A DNA stretch of 64,000 bases, from positions 1,116,001 through 1,180,000 of the forward strand of contig NZ_CP073063.1 in NCBI RefSeq assembly GCF_022654015.1, read 5' to 3'. The position numbers and the translations under genes were made by a program. The DNA is from Brevundimonas diminuta. GTDB taxonomy: Bacteria > Pseudomonadota > Alphaproteobacteria > Caulobacterales > Caulobacteraceae. Each line of letters begins with the position of its first letter. The first letter of the stretch is position 1. This document shows positions 8,232 to 15,844 of the stretch, piece after piece. The notes below the pieces were generated by a model. That model saw only the letters and a list, made by a program, of their open reading frames with translations. It did no database searches and was not told where the DNA came from.

Positions 8232-8764
8232 CCTCCTGCGAGCGCCAGTTCCTGTGCGGTGTATTCCGCCGATCCGCCCTGGATCGACTTGAACGCCTTC
8301 TTGTGAGCCGCTGACGGGATCGGCAGCGACTCGGACTGCAAGGCCCCGATCTTCTCCGTCAGCTCGGACAGGCGCGACCGGAGCGCCGTAACGTCCATCA
8401 TGCCGACGTCGATCTGGACGAACTGGCGCAGAGCGCGCCGGAGGACGCCGTAGGAGACGCCGCTGCGGTGATGTTGCGACGCCCGTTCGGAAGGGTTGAG
8501 AAAGGTCATCAGGGCTGTGATGGCAGCGCCGACAAGCGCGAGCGAACCGCCGATGGCAGGGTCCATATTCGCCAGAATGGTGGCGCCGGCGGTAGCGCCG
8601 ATGAGCGCTGCGGGAATGCCGAGCGAGTAAGTGCGACCGCGCCAGTCGCTGGCGGCCTCGAAATGACCCTTCTCCGAATAGAGCGCGTCCACGGCCAGTC
8701 GCCGGGCTTCCGCCAGAATGGCGTCGCGAGGGTCGCTTTCGATCGGGCTGACGGTATCGGTCAT
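8228..8764 (-). CDS. SLATT-domain membrane protein, CBASS effector
   Basis: 178 residues from ATG 8764, which overlaps the CD-NTase stop by four bases (ATGA). Two adjacent membrane helices (about 45-62 and 68-84; GIPAALIGATAGATILA and SLALVGAAITALMTFL) are followed by a helical cytoplasmic tail, the layout of SLATT proteins. In CBASS such two-helix proteins are thought to form pores when activated by a cyclic nucleotide. Pairing with the CD-NTase in one short operon supports the effector role. No Cap2/Cap3 genes are present, so this would be a minimal type I system. Confidence 0.78.
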   Translation of the reverse strand: MTDTVSPIESDPRDAILAEARRLAVDALYSEKGHFEAASDWRGRTYSLGIPAALIGATAGATILANMDPAIGGSLALVGAAITALMTFLNPSERASQHHRSGVSYGVLRRALRQFVQIDVGMMDVTALRSRLSELTEKIGALQSESLPIPSAAHKKAFKSIQGGSAEYTAQELALAGG

Positions 8765-9687
8765 GACAAAGGTCCAATCGCGGAGCCGAACAGCGACCGC
8801 CATTCCGCGCTCGCCCTGCGGTCGGCGTTTACCGCCTCATAGTGACAGGCGCGCTGGGCGGTCGCCAAGGCCGTTCGCGCTCGTGAGGCCCAGGCGTCGC
8901 CGATCGACACCCACTCGCCGGTTCCAGGCATCTGGACCGACCCGCCGACATACCGGAGCATGAACTCGAAGAAGTCGCGGACCATCCAGTCCTCATAGCC
9001 TGCGGTCGCGTGCTGCCAGGTTTCGAGGAAGGCCACGGCCAGGCGCTCGAGCATGAACGACTTGATCGGCGCATGGGCATGACGCTGCCACTGCTTGGCC
9101 ATCCGGATCAGGCGGCGCGTGGCGCCGAAGGTTGCGCGATCCGACGCTTCAAGCACCGAGAGCTCAGCCCACGGATCGGTGGTGCGGTACGAACCGCCGC
9201 CATTCGCATCGGCGATCAGATATTGACCGGTGTCGAGGCGGAAGGCCGGGATGACCTCGACGGGCATGGTCGCGAAGGGCACGACAACGACCTGGCCATC
9301 TCCACGGATCGCCGTTTGAGGGTAGGTCTGCGAGAGCGCCGAGCGAACTTCCTGGAGCAGTTGGGACTGGCGGTTGCCGGCGCGGGCCTCGTAGCGATGG
9401 AAGATATCGACAGGCATGCAGAACAGGACGTCGATGTCGCGCGGTGGGGCCACCCTCAGCGTCTTCGCCCAGGACCCGATCAACAGGCTGTTCTGCGTCG
9501 CCTCGCCATGGCCGTAGTACCAGCGGTTCAGGGCTGCCCGAACGCCCATCTGCTTGCGTGTACCGTCGACCGCCTGTTGCTCGGTGATCCCGAGCCTCTG
9601 CATGAAGGCCGAGAAGCGCTGCCCAACGAACATCCACCTGGGCGGGGGCACTGGCGGCGCGGGCGACAGCGGAACGAGGAAGCTCAA
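8761..9687 (-). CDS. SMODS-type CD-NTase (cyclic oligonucleotide synthase)
   Basis: 308 residues. The nucleotidyltransferase signature GSWAK (about residue 71) is followed by the metal pair in PPRDIDVLF, and a third acidic residue lies in PVEVIPAF, in the order known for CD-NTases of CBASS. A helical C-terminal domain follows. The enzyme would sense infection and make a cyclic nucleotide that opens the SLATT effector encoded directly downstream. Start ATG 9687; Met19 is an alternative. ATATCGCCGATAT at 9721-9733, just upstream, is a small inverted repeat that could be part of its promoter. Confidence 0.82.
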   Translation of the reverse strand: MSFLVPLSPAPPVPPPRWMFVGQRFSAFMQRLGITEQQAVDGTRKQMGVRAALNRWYYGHGEATQNSLLIGSWAKTLRVAPPRDIDVLFCMPVDIFHRYEARAGNRQSQLLQEVRSALSQTYPQTAIRGDGQVVVVPFATMPVEVIPAFRLDTGQYLIADANGGGSYRTTDPWAELSVLEASDRATFGATRRLIRMAKQWQRHAHAPIKSFMLERLAVAFLETWQHATAGYEDWMVRDFFEFMLRYVGGSVQMPGTGEWVSIGDAWASRARTALATAQRACHYEAVNADRRASAEWRSLFGSAIGPLS

Positions 9688-9833
9688 GGGTGGACCTGGG
9701 AACGGCGGCGAAGCGTCGGCATATCGCCGATATAGGGAGCGCTTGCGCCTATGCGAGAGCAGCGCGCGCTTTGGGGGTAATCGCGCCCGGAGACAGGTCG
9801 CCGCGTCCCGGTGGTTGAAGAATGCCCGCCGCC

Positions 9834-9863
9834 TTGGCGCGCGGGCACGAACACAGGTATAGA
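9834..9863 (+). promoter_or_regulatory. Probable promoter of the intron-bearing tRNA gene
   Basis: TTGGCG (9834-9839) and TATAGA (9858-9863) are separated by 18 bases, and transcription would begin about 7 bases before the mature tRNA 5' end at 9877. A GC hairpin (GCCCGC 9824-9829 with GCGGGC 9841-9846) overlaps the -35 box and may be the end of an upstream transcript. Confidence 0.45.
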
Positions 9864-9876
9864 GCCCGCTCGGCTG

Positions 9877-10184
9877 GCGGGCGTGGCGAAACTGGTAGAC
9901 GCAACGGACTTAAGCTGAGGATTGAGTGCGCCGGGGGAAATCCCGGACGTAGAACCGCTCAAAGTCGGGGAACCCTGTCAGATGGCGATCCCGAGCCAAG
10001 CCCGTCTCCGGACGGGAAGGTGTAGAGACTAGACGGGCGGCGTCTAAGGCCTTCGGGCTATGACGAAGGGATAGTCCAGACCACGAACGTCGGGCCTTCC
10101 GGGGCAGGCGGCGGCGAAAGTCGAAGTGGTACGAAAATCCGTCGGGCATTGCCCATGCCGGTTCGACCCCGGCCGCCCGCACCA
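9877..10184 (+). tRNA. tRNA-Leu(UAA) with a group I intron, carried by the element
   Basis: The 5' exon is 9877-9911 and the 3' exon 10134-10184 (86 nt spliced, CCA encoded). Acceptor GCGGGCG pairs fully with CGCCCGC (10174-10180). The T arm is GCCGG-TTCGACC-CCGGC and the long variable arm GGGC-ATT-GCCC. The anticodon stem ACGGA/TCCGT closes the loop CTTAAAA once the 222-nt intron is removed; the splice site is after U34 of the anticodon. It differs from the host copy in the anticodon stem, variable arm and T loop, so it is not a local duplicate. It is the only unbroken source of tRNA-Leu(UAA), the reader of UUA codons, in this window. Confidence 0.95.
9912..10133 (+). ncRNA. Group I intron (IC3-like) in the tRNA-Leu anticodon loop
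   Basis: 222 nt with no open reading frame of its own. It starts AAGCTGAGG after the exon U; the GAG of this segment can pair with exon CUU, leaving the U-G pair needed at the 5' splice site. It ends in G (10133). The conserved core is easy to read: GAGCCAAGCCCG, then the P7 5' strand in AGAGACTAGACGGG (10024-10037), and its partner GGGATAGTCCAG near 10068-10079. These blocks resemble the cyanobacterial tRNA-Leu(UAA) intron, inserted at the same position. Self-splicing is expected from the family, not shown here. Confidence 0.92.
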
Positions 10185-10205
10185 CCGAAACTCGAGGATC
10201 CCGCT

Positions 10206-10988
10206 TCAGCCGGCCTCGGCGGCGGGAGCGGCTCTCGCCTGGAGGTCGGCCAGGATGTGCTCGGCGACCTCGATCACGGTCGCGAAGTCACAGATCATTT
10301 GCCCGTGGAAACGAACAGGTCGCGCGCCTTCGCCGAAGGAATGCATCATTACCGGCTCGAAAACGCCGAGCCGCCGTTGGGCGGCGATGATCTCGGGCCA
10401 GCGGGCCCAGTCCCACCCTGGGCCGCCGACCTGCGCTTCCAGCCTTGCGAACTCCGCCGCGGCCGCGTCGTCGAGTTGTTTGGGCGGGATGTAGAGCGGA
10501 ATCCTGTGGGCTAGGGCGTGGCGATACTCTTCCAGATAGCCAAACCACTGATCCGTGCCTACCAGATAGGCTTGGCTTCGCGCCGACAGGCTGCCTCTGA
10601 GGTCCGCGTTGTCGGGCGTCAGACCGATCCGGCTGCGGTGAAGGGGACGTCCATTAGGGCCGCGCACGTCGGCTTCCAGACACCAGAGCCAGGCCAGGTT
10701 GTCCATGGCTCCGAAGATGTTGATGACGAAGGCCTGAAGGAAGGCCGTGGCGTCCCCGATCGCTTCGCGGCTCGGCTCGGCCTCCTGCGGCGGCAGCGTC
10801 TCGAAGACCCGACGAAGTCCATGCTTCAGGTCGGAAAGGCGGCGGCAGACGCCGTGGGTCATCATTTCTCTGGCCTGCGGAACCTGAAGCTGGAGACGGA
10901 ACAGTGAGCTGGTCAGGGCGCCCTCCCGCTCTAACCAGTCATCACAGCGGTCCTGCATCTCGGCGACGTCGTCATCGGAATAGGCCAT
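10206..10988 (-). CDS. HEPN-like hypothetical protein
   Basis: 260 residues, mostly helical. RHALAH at residues 156-161 matches the RX4-6H signature of HEPN ribonucleases, and the preceding FGAMDNLAWLW helix resembles that in HEPN proteins of defence islands. No signal peptide or membrane helix. It stands alone, 21 bases after the intron tRNA gene on the opposite strand. A HEPN RNase acting in defence or as a toxin is a plausible guess; a non-catalytic HEPN fold is equally possible. I see no partner antitoxin next to it. Confidence 0.6.
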   Translation of the reverse strand: MAYSDDDVAEMQDRCDDWLEREGALTSSLFRLQLQVPQAREMMTHGVCRRLSDLKHGLRRVFETLPPQEAEPSREAIGDATAFLQAFVINIFGAMDNLAWLWCLEADVRGPNGRPLHRSRIGLTPDNADLRGSLSARSQAYLVGTDQWFGYLEEYRHALAHRIPLYIPPKQLDDAAAAEFARLEAQVGGPGWDWARWPEIIAAQRRLGVFEPVMMHSFGEGARPVRFHGQMICDFATVIEVAEHILADLQARAAPAAEAG

Positions 10989-11092
10989 GGAGCCATTCTA
11001 ATGACGGAACCCGTTGAGCCCCTAGCGCGGAGTTGGGGACACATACCCAGCGTAATGGAAGGCTCGAGCCGACTCTCACTAGAGCAGCGGTC

Positions 11093-11368
11093 ATGACCCA
11101 CGATGAGCTTGACCGCACTCTCGACCGTATGTTCTCAGCGGCGGCGTCACCCGATGATCAGCCGGGTGTCGTCACTGTTCAAACGGACGAATGGTTGGGA
11201 GTCCTGTCCACGGCACGGGCGACCTGCGCGTCCCTTCAGGACGGCCTGCGCTATCGGGAAATCCAGGTTCTGGTCTCGTCGCAGTTCGAGACCCGGGTGC
11301 TGTCACGGACCGAGGCCGGGGGGGCGCGGCGAACCTTATCGCGAATTGCGCGACCGGACCGCAGATGA
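11093..11368 (+). CDS. Hypothetical protein (91 aa)
   Basis: Start ATG 11093 (MTHDELDRTLDRMFSAA). The first 60 residues look like a plausible acidic, helical protein; the end is Arg-rich (ARRTLSRIARPDRR) and could be out of frame, so the gene may be truncated or frameshifted. Two overlapping frames in the same span have worse composition. I do not recognise the family. Confidence 0.4.
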   Translation: MTHDELDRTLDRMFSAAASPDDQPGVVTVQTDEWLGVLSTARATCASLQDGLRYREIQVLVSSQFETRVLSRTEAGGARRTLSRIARPDRR

Positions 11369-11383
11369 CCTACGCGCTCCGGC

Positions 11384-11668
11384 CTAGTGGATGGAGACGG
11401 GCGGCCCCTCTGACGGGCAACCGGTCATGACCAGGCTTGCGACCATTGCGTCGATCTCAACCAGAAGCTCGGTAAGATCCTGACCGTCGAACCGCGTCCG
11501 GGCCGCCTCGCGCCACGCGCTCCGCAGTACATCGCGGGCGTCCTCTGGCGCGAGATCCTCAGGATAGATTAGGCCCCGTTCAGCCAATAGCCTCCGTGCG
11601 ACGACGCCGGCCTGTTCGGCGAGATCGCTGTAGATCTCCGTCTCCTCGGCGGTCAGCTCTTCGGCCAT
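11384..11668 (-). CDS. Hypothetical acidic helical protein (94 aa)
   Basis: Starts MAEELTAEETEIYSDLAEQ and is rich in Glu, Asp, Ala and Arg in regular helices, with normal codon-position composition. No motif, signal peptide or membrane segment. It is transcribed away from the 104-bp repeat at 11699-11802, which begins 30 bases upstream of its start and could hold its promoter. Function unknown. Confidence 0.55.
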   Translation of the reverse strand: MAEELTAEETEIYSDLAEQAGVVARRLLAERGLIYPEDLAPEDARDVLRSAWREAARTRFDGQDLTELLVEIDAMVASLVMTGCPSEGPPVSIH

Positions 11669-11698
11669 GGCGATCCTGGTGGGACAAGAATGGGGGAC

Positions 11699-11802
11699 GG
11701 GCCTGGAACTTCTGCGAAGAAGCCCGGGGTTTCAGGACCGGCCGCCGCCGACGTCAGGGACGTCCCCCGGCTCAAGGTCGGTCCCTATCGTTCCGGAACC
11801 CG
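11699..11802. repeat. 104-bp imperfect direct repeat, copy A
   Basis: Matches copy B at 22811-22914 over its whole length with one compensating gap each way, about three quarters identical by eye. Fully conserved blocks include GGGCCTGGAACTTCTG at the left end, CGCCGCCGACG in the middle and TTCCGGAACCCG at the right end. Both copies lie between a minus-strand gene start and a plus-strand gene start. No reading frame is conserved between them. Confidence 0.8.
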
Positions 11803-11989
11803 TCATCGGTCAGCCTACAGGCTCGCAGCCCCGACGCAATCAACGCAGGTCGCCGCGAAGGACGCATCGCGAGAATCGGTTCGATGCGATAGGCGGGACC
11901 GCCGGACCGCGACCGACCTTGCGCCCGGCAGCGGTCCCGCGCCGACCCGCCGTCGGCCGGGCCGCACCCTTCACTGCGAGGCCTCCGCC

Positions 11990-12889
11990 ATGAAATCCCT
12001 GATCGCGCTTTCGCTCTCGGCCGCTCTGCTGTCCGGATGCGTCGGGTGGATGCCGGCGCGCGACGCCGACGGGCTCAAGATCGCCAGCTGGAACATGGAG
12101 CATCTCGCGGAGCGGGACGGGGAGGGCTGCAGTCCGCGCTCCGAGGCCGACTACGCGCGGCTGCGGGCCCATGTCGCGGCGCTCCGCGCCGATGTGATCG
12201 CCTTCCAGGAGGTGCAGAACAAGGCTGCGGCCGAACGCGTGTTCGATCCGGCCATCTATGACGTCGTCATGTCCGGTCGTCCTCCCAGCACCCGCAGCGG
12301 TGAATGCCGGGGGAGCCCCGGCCTCTTCATCCAGAATCAGGCCGTCGGGTTCGCCATCAGGAAGGGCGTGCCCTGGACCCGGAACGCTGACCTGAGCGCC
12401 CTGGCGTTGGGCAATCCCGACCTGCGGTGGGGCGTCGACGTGACGGTGTCCCAGGGAAGGCCGATGCGGCTTCTGGCGGTGCACCTAAAGTCCGGGTGCA
12501 ATTCGGGGCGCGAGCTGACCGACCCCGACTGCCCGGTCCTGTTCGACCAACTCCCCGTACTGGAAGACTGGACGGAGGCGCGGGCCCGCGAAGGCCAGGC
12601 CTTCGTGGTGCTGGGCGACTGGAATCGCCGCCTCGCCAGCCGCGACGACGCCTTCTTGGCGGACCTCAACGACGGCGACCCGGCCGGCTCGACCCTGATT
12701 CTCACGTCCGGCGGTCAGGCGGCCGGCTGCAAGGCGCGCTATCGGGAGTTCATCGACTTCATCGCGACGGGAGACGCGGCGACCGCGCGTATCGAACCGG
12801 GGTCATTCGAGGAATATCGCTACGGCGGGATCCCCGAGGCCGAGCATCCCTCGGATCACTGCCCGATCTCGGTACGGATCGCCGGCTAG
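11990..12889 (+). CDS. Endonuclease/exonuclease/phosphatase-family lipoprotein
   Basis: 299 residues. Start ATG 11990 gives a lipoprotein signal with lipobox LLSGC (Cys at about 17). The EEP fold is marked by SWNMEHL (about 35, first Asn), AFQEVQN (metal Glu, about 72), the GDWNRR Asp-Trp-Asn motif (about 210), and SDHCPISV at the end with the catalytic Asp-His. The family hydrolyses phosphodiester bonds in nucleic acids, lipids or other substrates; here it would be anchored outside the cytoplasm. An open frame extends upstream to 11690, but that part overlaps the repeat and is not coding. Confidence 0.85.
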   Translation: MKSLIALSLSAALLSGCVGWMPARDADGLKIASWNMEHLAERDGEGCSPRSEADYARLRAHVAALRADVIAFQEVQNKAAAERVFDPAIYDVVMSGRPPSTRSGECRGSPGLFIQNQAVGFAIRKGVPWTRNADLSALALGNPDLRWGVDVTVSQGRPMRLLAVHLKSGCNSGRELTDPDCPVLFDQLPVLEDWTEARAREGQAFVVLGDWNRRLASRDDAFLADLNDGDPAGSTLILTSGGQAAGCKARYREFIDFIATGDAATARIEPGSFEEYRYGGIPEAEHPSDHCPISVRIAG

Positions 12890-12913
12890 GTCCGTTCCGA
12901 GCGAAGCGCGCGG

Positions 12914-13387
12914 CTACCGGCTCTGTGCGAGGTCGAAGATCCGTCGGGCGGCCTCATAGTCGATCGCGTGGAACCCGTGCGGCGTCGCCGTCACGAAGCG
13001 CCGAATTTCCTCAGGGGCGAAGGAAAAGGTCGAGGGGAGGGCCAGCTTCCTCTTGGCCGTTCCATCCGCGCTGTTGCACTGCTCGCAGATGACGGTGTCG
13101 GGGAACCGGCTGGATCGACCGTCGGGCGGCACCCGCCCGTATCGGATCACATCGAGATTATGATCATGATGCCGGTGATAGCCGCCGGCCCAGCCCCAGA
13201 ACCGGGTCGGGAGCTTGGGAAAACGCAGGGTCCATCGCAGGATCTCGAACTTGCTGCGAGCGCAGCCGGGGCAGCGCCAGTCCTCGGACAGACTCTGATA
13301 GCCGGTCTCGCGATGGACCCAGTCCGGCCAGATGTGCTCGCGGGTGAAAGGCCCCGAGCCGTCACAGTAAGGGCACAGCTTTTTCAT
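12914..13387 (-). CDS. HNH-type zinc-binding nuclease-like protein
   Basis: 157 residues. The N terminus has CPYC then FTREHIWP, the His-containing HNH start, and ICEQCNSADG at about 100 supplies the second CxxC and the Asn. A further CPGC pair lies near residue 40. This arrangement is that of HNH endonucleases found in mobile elements and restriction or anti-phage loci. The expected last His may be in HGFHAIDYE. The gene is convergent with the EEP lipoprotein gene and 112 bases beyond the imuB frame. Whether it is active is unknown. Confidence 0.7.
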   Translation of the reverse strand: MKKLCPYCDGSGPFTREHIWPDWVHRETGYQSLSEDWRCPGCARSKFEILRWTLRFPKLPTRFWGWAGGYHRHHDHNLDVIRYGRVPPDGRSSRFPDTVICEQCNSADGTAKRKLALPSTFSFAPEEIRRFVTATPHGFHAIDYEAARRIFDLAQSR

Positions 13388-13499
13388 CGCGCGACGCCCG
13401 CGTCGAGATGGAGGGCGGGGGTGAAGGGCGTCAGGATCATGGCCCTTTCATCGCCTGATCGAGGACGGTGGTCGAGCGCGCGCTTGAGGCGGGCGGCGC

Positions 13500-15020
13500 T
13501 CAGCCGAAGCGGCCGTGAATGAACCAGGCCTGCGACCCGGTTGAGGCGTCCTCGCCGTCGCCGGCGCGGAAGAGCCAGAAGCGTTCACCGGCGTCGTCCT
13601 CGACCTGGAAGTAATCTCGTACAGCCCACATCTCGGCGTCGCGGCGTCCCCATTCGCCGAAGATCCGTTCCGGGCCGTCGGCCCGGCGGATCCGGCGGCG
13701 GACGCCGCGCCAGGTAAAGTGGGTCGGCGGATTGTCGGGAAGCAACGCCATGGTCTCTATCGGCTCGGGCCTGCGGAACAGGCGAGCCGGGCGCGGCCAG
13801 TCCGCTGTCCACGCCAGCCCCGTCGGCGCGGCCAGCGGCGCGACCTTCCGGGTCGATCGCTCGGGGACGTCGCTCTCGACCGGCGCCAGTCGATACAGTC
13901 GGTCGGCTCCGATCCGGTTAGCCAAGGTATCCACGAGCAGGGAGACGTCCGGCTCCGCCTCCGCGCCGAGGTGCGCGGCGGCCGGACGCCAGTTCAGCGG
14001 TTCGGCCGCGCGCGCCGCGAGCGTCATCCGTTCGATGCCGAACCCCGGCTCGATGGTCTCGATCTTGTCGGTCAGCAATCGGGTCAACCGGCGAATGTCC
14101 CGCACCGGCTGGGCGAGGCCGACGCGAACGGCCTCGATCCGGTTGTCGACCCGATAGCAGAGCTAGTCGAGGCGCCGCGCGCCGAGGCCGCGCGTTTCCA
14201 GAAGACCGCACAGGGTCTCGACGAGCACCCCTGCATAGCGGGCGATGGTCTCCGGCGCGCCGATCGGCTCGGCGAAGACCCGTTCGACGCGGGGCGTCTC
14301 GGGCGCCTCGACCGGGATCAGTGGCTCGGTCGACCGGCCATAGGCCTGATCGAGCCGTCGCCCCAGTTCCGCGCCGAAACGCAGCTGGAGCGGCGCGCGC
14401 GGTCGGTGGGCGATGTCGCCGATCCGTTCGAACCCCATGCGCCGAAGGTCGGCCGGCAGGGCCGCCGGGAGGCGCAGGGCTTCCAGCGGCAGGGAAGACA
14501 GGGTTGCATCGACCCCATTGTCGTCAATGATCTGCACCTCGGTCCGGAACCGGGCGGCTGCATGGGCGGCGCCGTAGGTCGGCGCGACCACGCCTCGGCC
14601 GGTCACGCCGACCCGTTGAAGCCGCGCCGTCAAATCGCGCAACAGCGCCGCTTCGCCCCCCTTCAGGTGGGCGGCCCCGGTGATGTCGATCGCCAGTCCG
14701 TCCGGCGGATCGGCCTGGCAGACGGGGGCGTAGCGGTGCATCGCCCAAAGGGCGAGACGATCCAGGGCGTCGGCGTCTCCGACCGGATCGGCGTCCCTGA
14801 CGTCGAGGTCAGGAATGAGAGCCTGGGCCTGGGTCGCGGCCATGCCGACGCGCGCGCCGCATGCGGCGGCGGTGCTGTTGCAGGCCGTGACGACCCGCCT
14901 GCGGCCGAGCCGGCCGGTCAGGACAAGGGCGCGGTCAGGCGGCGGCGCGTCGGCGCCCAACAGCCGGCGCAACCGCTCTACGGGCCAGTTCGGCAGGAAG
15001 AGCGAGACGACCCGTCTCAT
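13500..15020 (-). pseudogene. imuB: imuB, Y-family polymerase-like protein, interrupted by an in-frame amber stop
   Basis: The frame from ATG 15020 reads 285 residues of ImuB (LFLPNWPVERLRR start, then VTACNSTAAACGARVGM, then AIDITGAAHL) to a TAG at 14163-14165. The same frame continues without shift (LCYRVDNRIEAVRVG) for 220 more codons to the TGA at 13500-13502, and the continuation is the normal ImuB C-terminal part. One base change explains the stop. ImuB bridges ImuA, the beta clamp and DnaE2 in SOS mutagenesis; no dnaE2 lies beside it here. It overlaps imuA by 86 bases, as in intact operons. The truncated 285-residue protein could still be made. Confidence 0.88.
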
Positions 15021-15693
15021 CGCAAGCGTCCAGAATGAAGTCCGCCGCGTCGGCGCCGCGGCAACGCATGAGTTCGATCCGCCACCGCGCTCGCCCGATG
15101 CCCGGGACCGGCAGGGGCGCCGACGGCTCGGCGCTGACGCGCCAGCGCGTCGCGGCGGCGGTCGGCTGGCCGAAGTCGGCCGCTTCGGCGGCCCGTCGCC
15201 ATCGCCGAACCGCCAGGCCGATGACGCCCGACGTCTCGGCCGCGAGCTGGAGCCGGCGTGAGGCGGTCATGGTCAGGCGCGACGTTTCGCAAACGACCCC
15301 GGCCAAGCCGCCATGGCGAAGGCCCTCCTCGAAACAGGCCATCAGGGCCTTTTCGTCGCCGGCCTCGACATAGATGACCCGATCCGGCCCCAGCCCGGCG
15401 TGACTGAGGGCCGGAGCGAACAGGTCCGGCCGCGTGACGCACCAGAGCACGGAGCCCGGCAGGCGGGCGACGACGCCCGCCGCGAACAGCGCGGCGGCGG
15501 CGCCCCCCACGGCGTCGTCGCCGCCGCCCGCCACTTCGTGAAGCGCTCCCAGGGCGAGACCGCCGCCGGGGAGAGCGGCGTCCAGAGCCTCCACCTCGAA
15601 CGGAAGCACGCCCACCGATTTACGGACAGCCTGCTCCAGTGCGCGCACCTGGGCGCGCAGATCCTCGAGATGGGCCGAACCGGCGGCCGGCAT
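14935..15693 (-). CDS. imuA: ImuA, RecA-like mutasome protein
   Basis: 252 residues, start ATG 15693. The ImuA signature GGGLALGALHEV (about 43-54) stands where RecA has its Walker A region, followed by a RecA-like core (SVLWCVTRPDLFAPAL and VIYVEAGDEKALMACFEEG). In Caulobacter imuA, imuB and dnaE2 form a LexA-controlled mutagenesis operon. A perfect LexA box (15721-15735) stands 28 bases upstream. The C terminus overlaps imuB. Because imuB is broken and dnaE2 absent locally, the product may act with chromosomal partners or be useless. Confidence 0.88.
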   Translation of the reverse strand: MPAAGSAHLEDLRAQVRALEQAVRKSVGVLPFEVEALDAALPGGGLALGALHEVAGGGDDAVGGAAAALFAAGVVARLPGSVLWCVTRPDLFAPALSHAGLGPDRVIYVEAGDEKALMACFEEGLRHGGLAGVVCETSRLTMTASRRLQLAAETSGVIGLAVRRWRRAAEAADFGQPTAAATRWRVSAEPSAPLPVPGIGRARWRIELMRCRGADAADFILDACDETGRLALPAELARRAVAPAVGRRRAAA

Positions 15694-15720
15694 GGACGAA
15701 CTCCTCCTGGCGTCTATAAT

Positions 15721-15735
15721 GTTCCTGAAATGTTC
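15721..15735. promoter_or_regulatory. LexA (SOS) box between imuA and the SRAP gene
   Basis: GTTC-CTGAAAT-GTTC, a perfect match to the alphaproteobacterial LexA operator GTTC-N7-GTTC. It lies 28 bases before the imuA start on the minus strand and 110 bases before the SRAP gene on the plus strand, so it can control both. A TATAAT on the plus strand (15715-15720) abuts it and could be the -10 element of the SRAP promoter. Confidence 0.85.
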
Positions 15736-15844
15736 TGGTTCGAAGCCGGCGTCGGAGTCAATCCGGTCGTCGCCTTATCCCCTTCGATTTGCGGCGACGC
15801 CGGAGCCGTGAAATCCTCGGCCATAGGTCAAAGGAGGTCGCGCG

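Noticed and set aside
9910..10185. Minus-strand open frame covering the intron tRNA gene
   Set aside because: It lies entirely over tRNA exons and structured intron RNA; no family resemblance.
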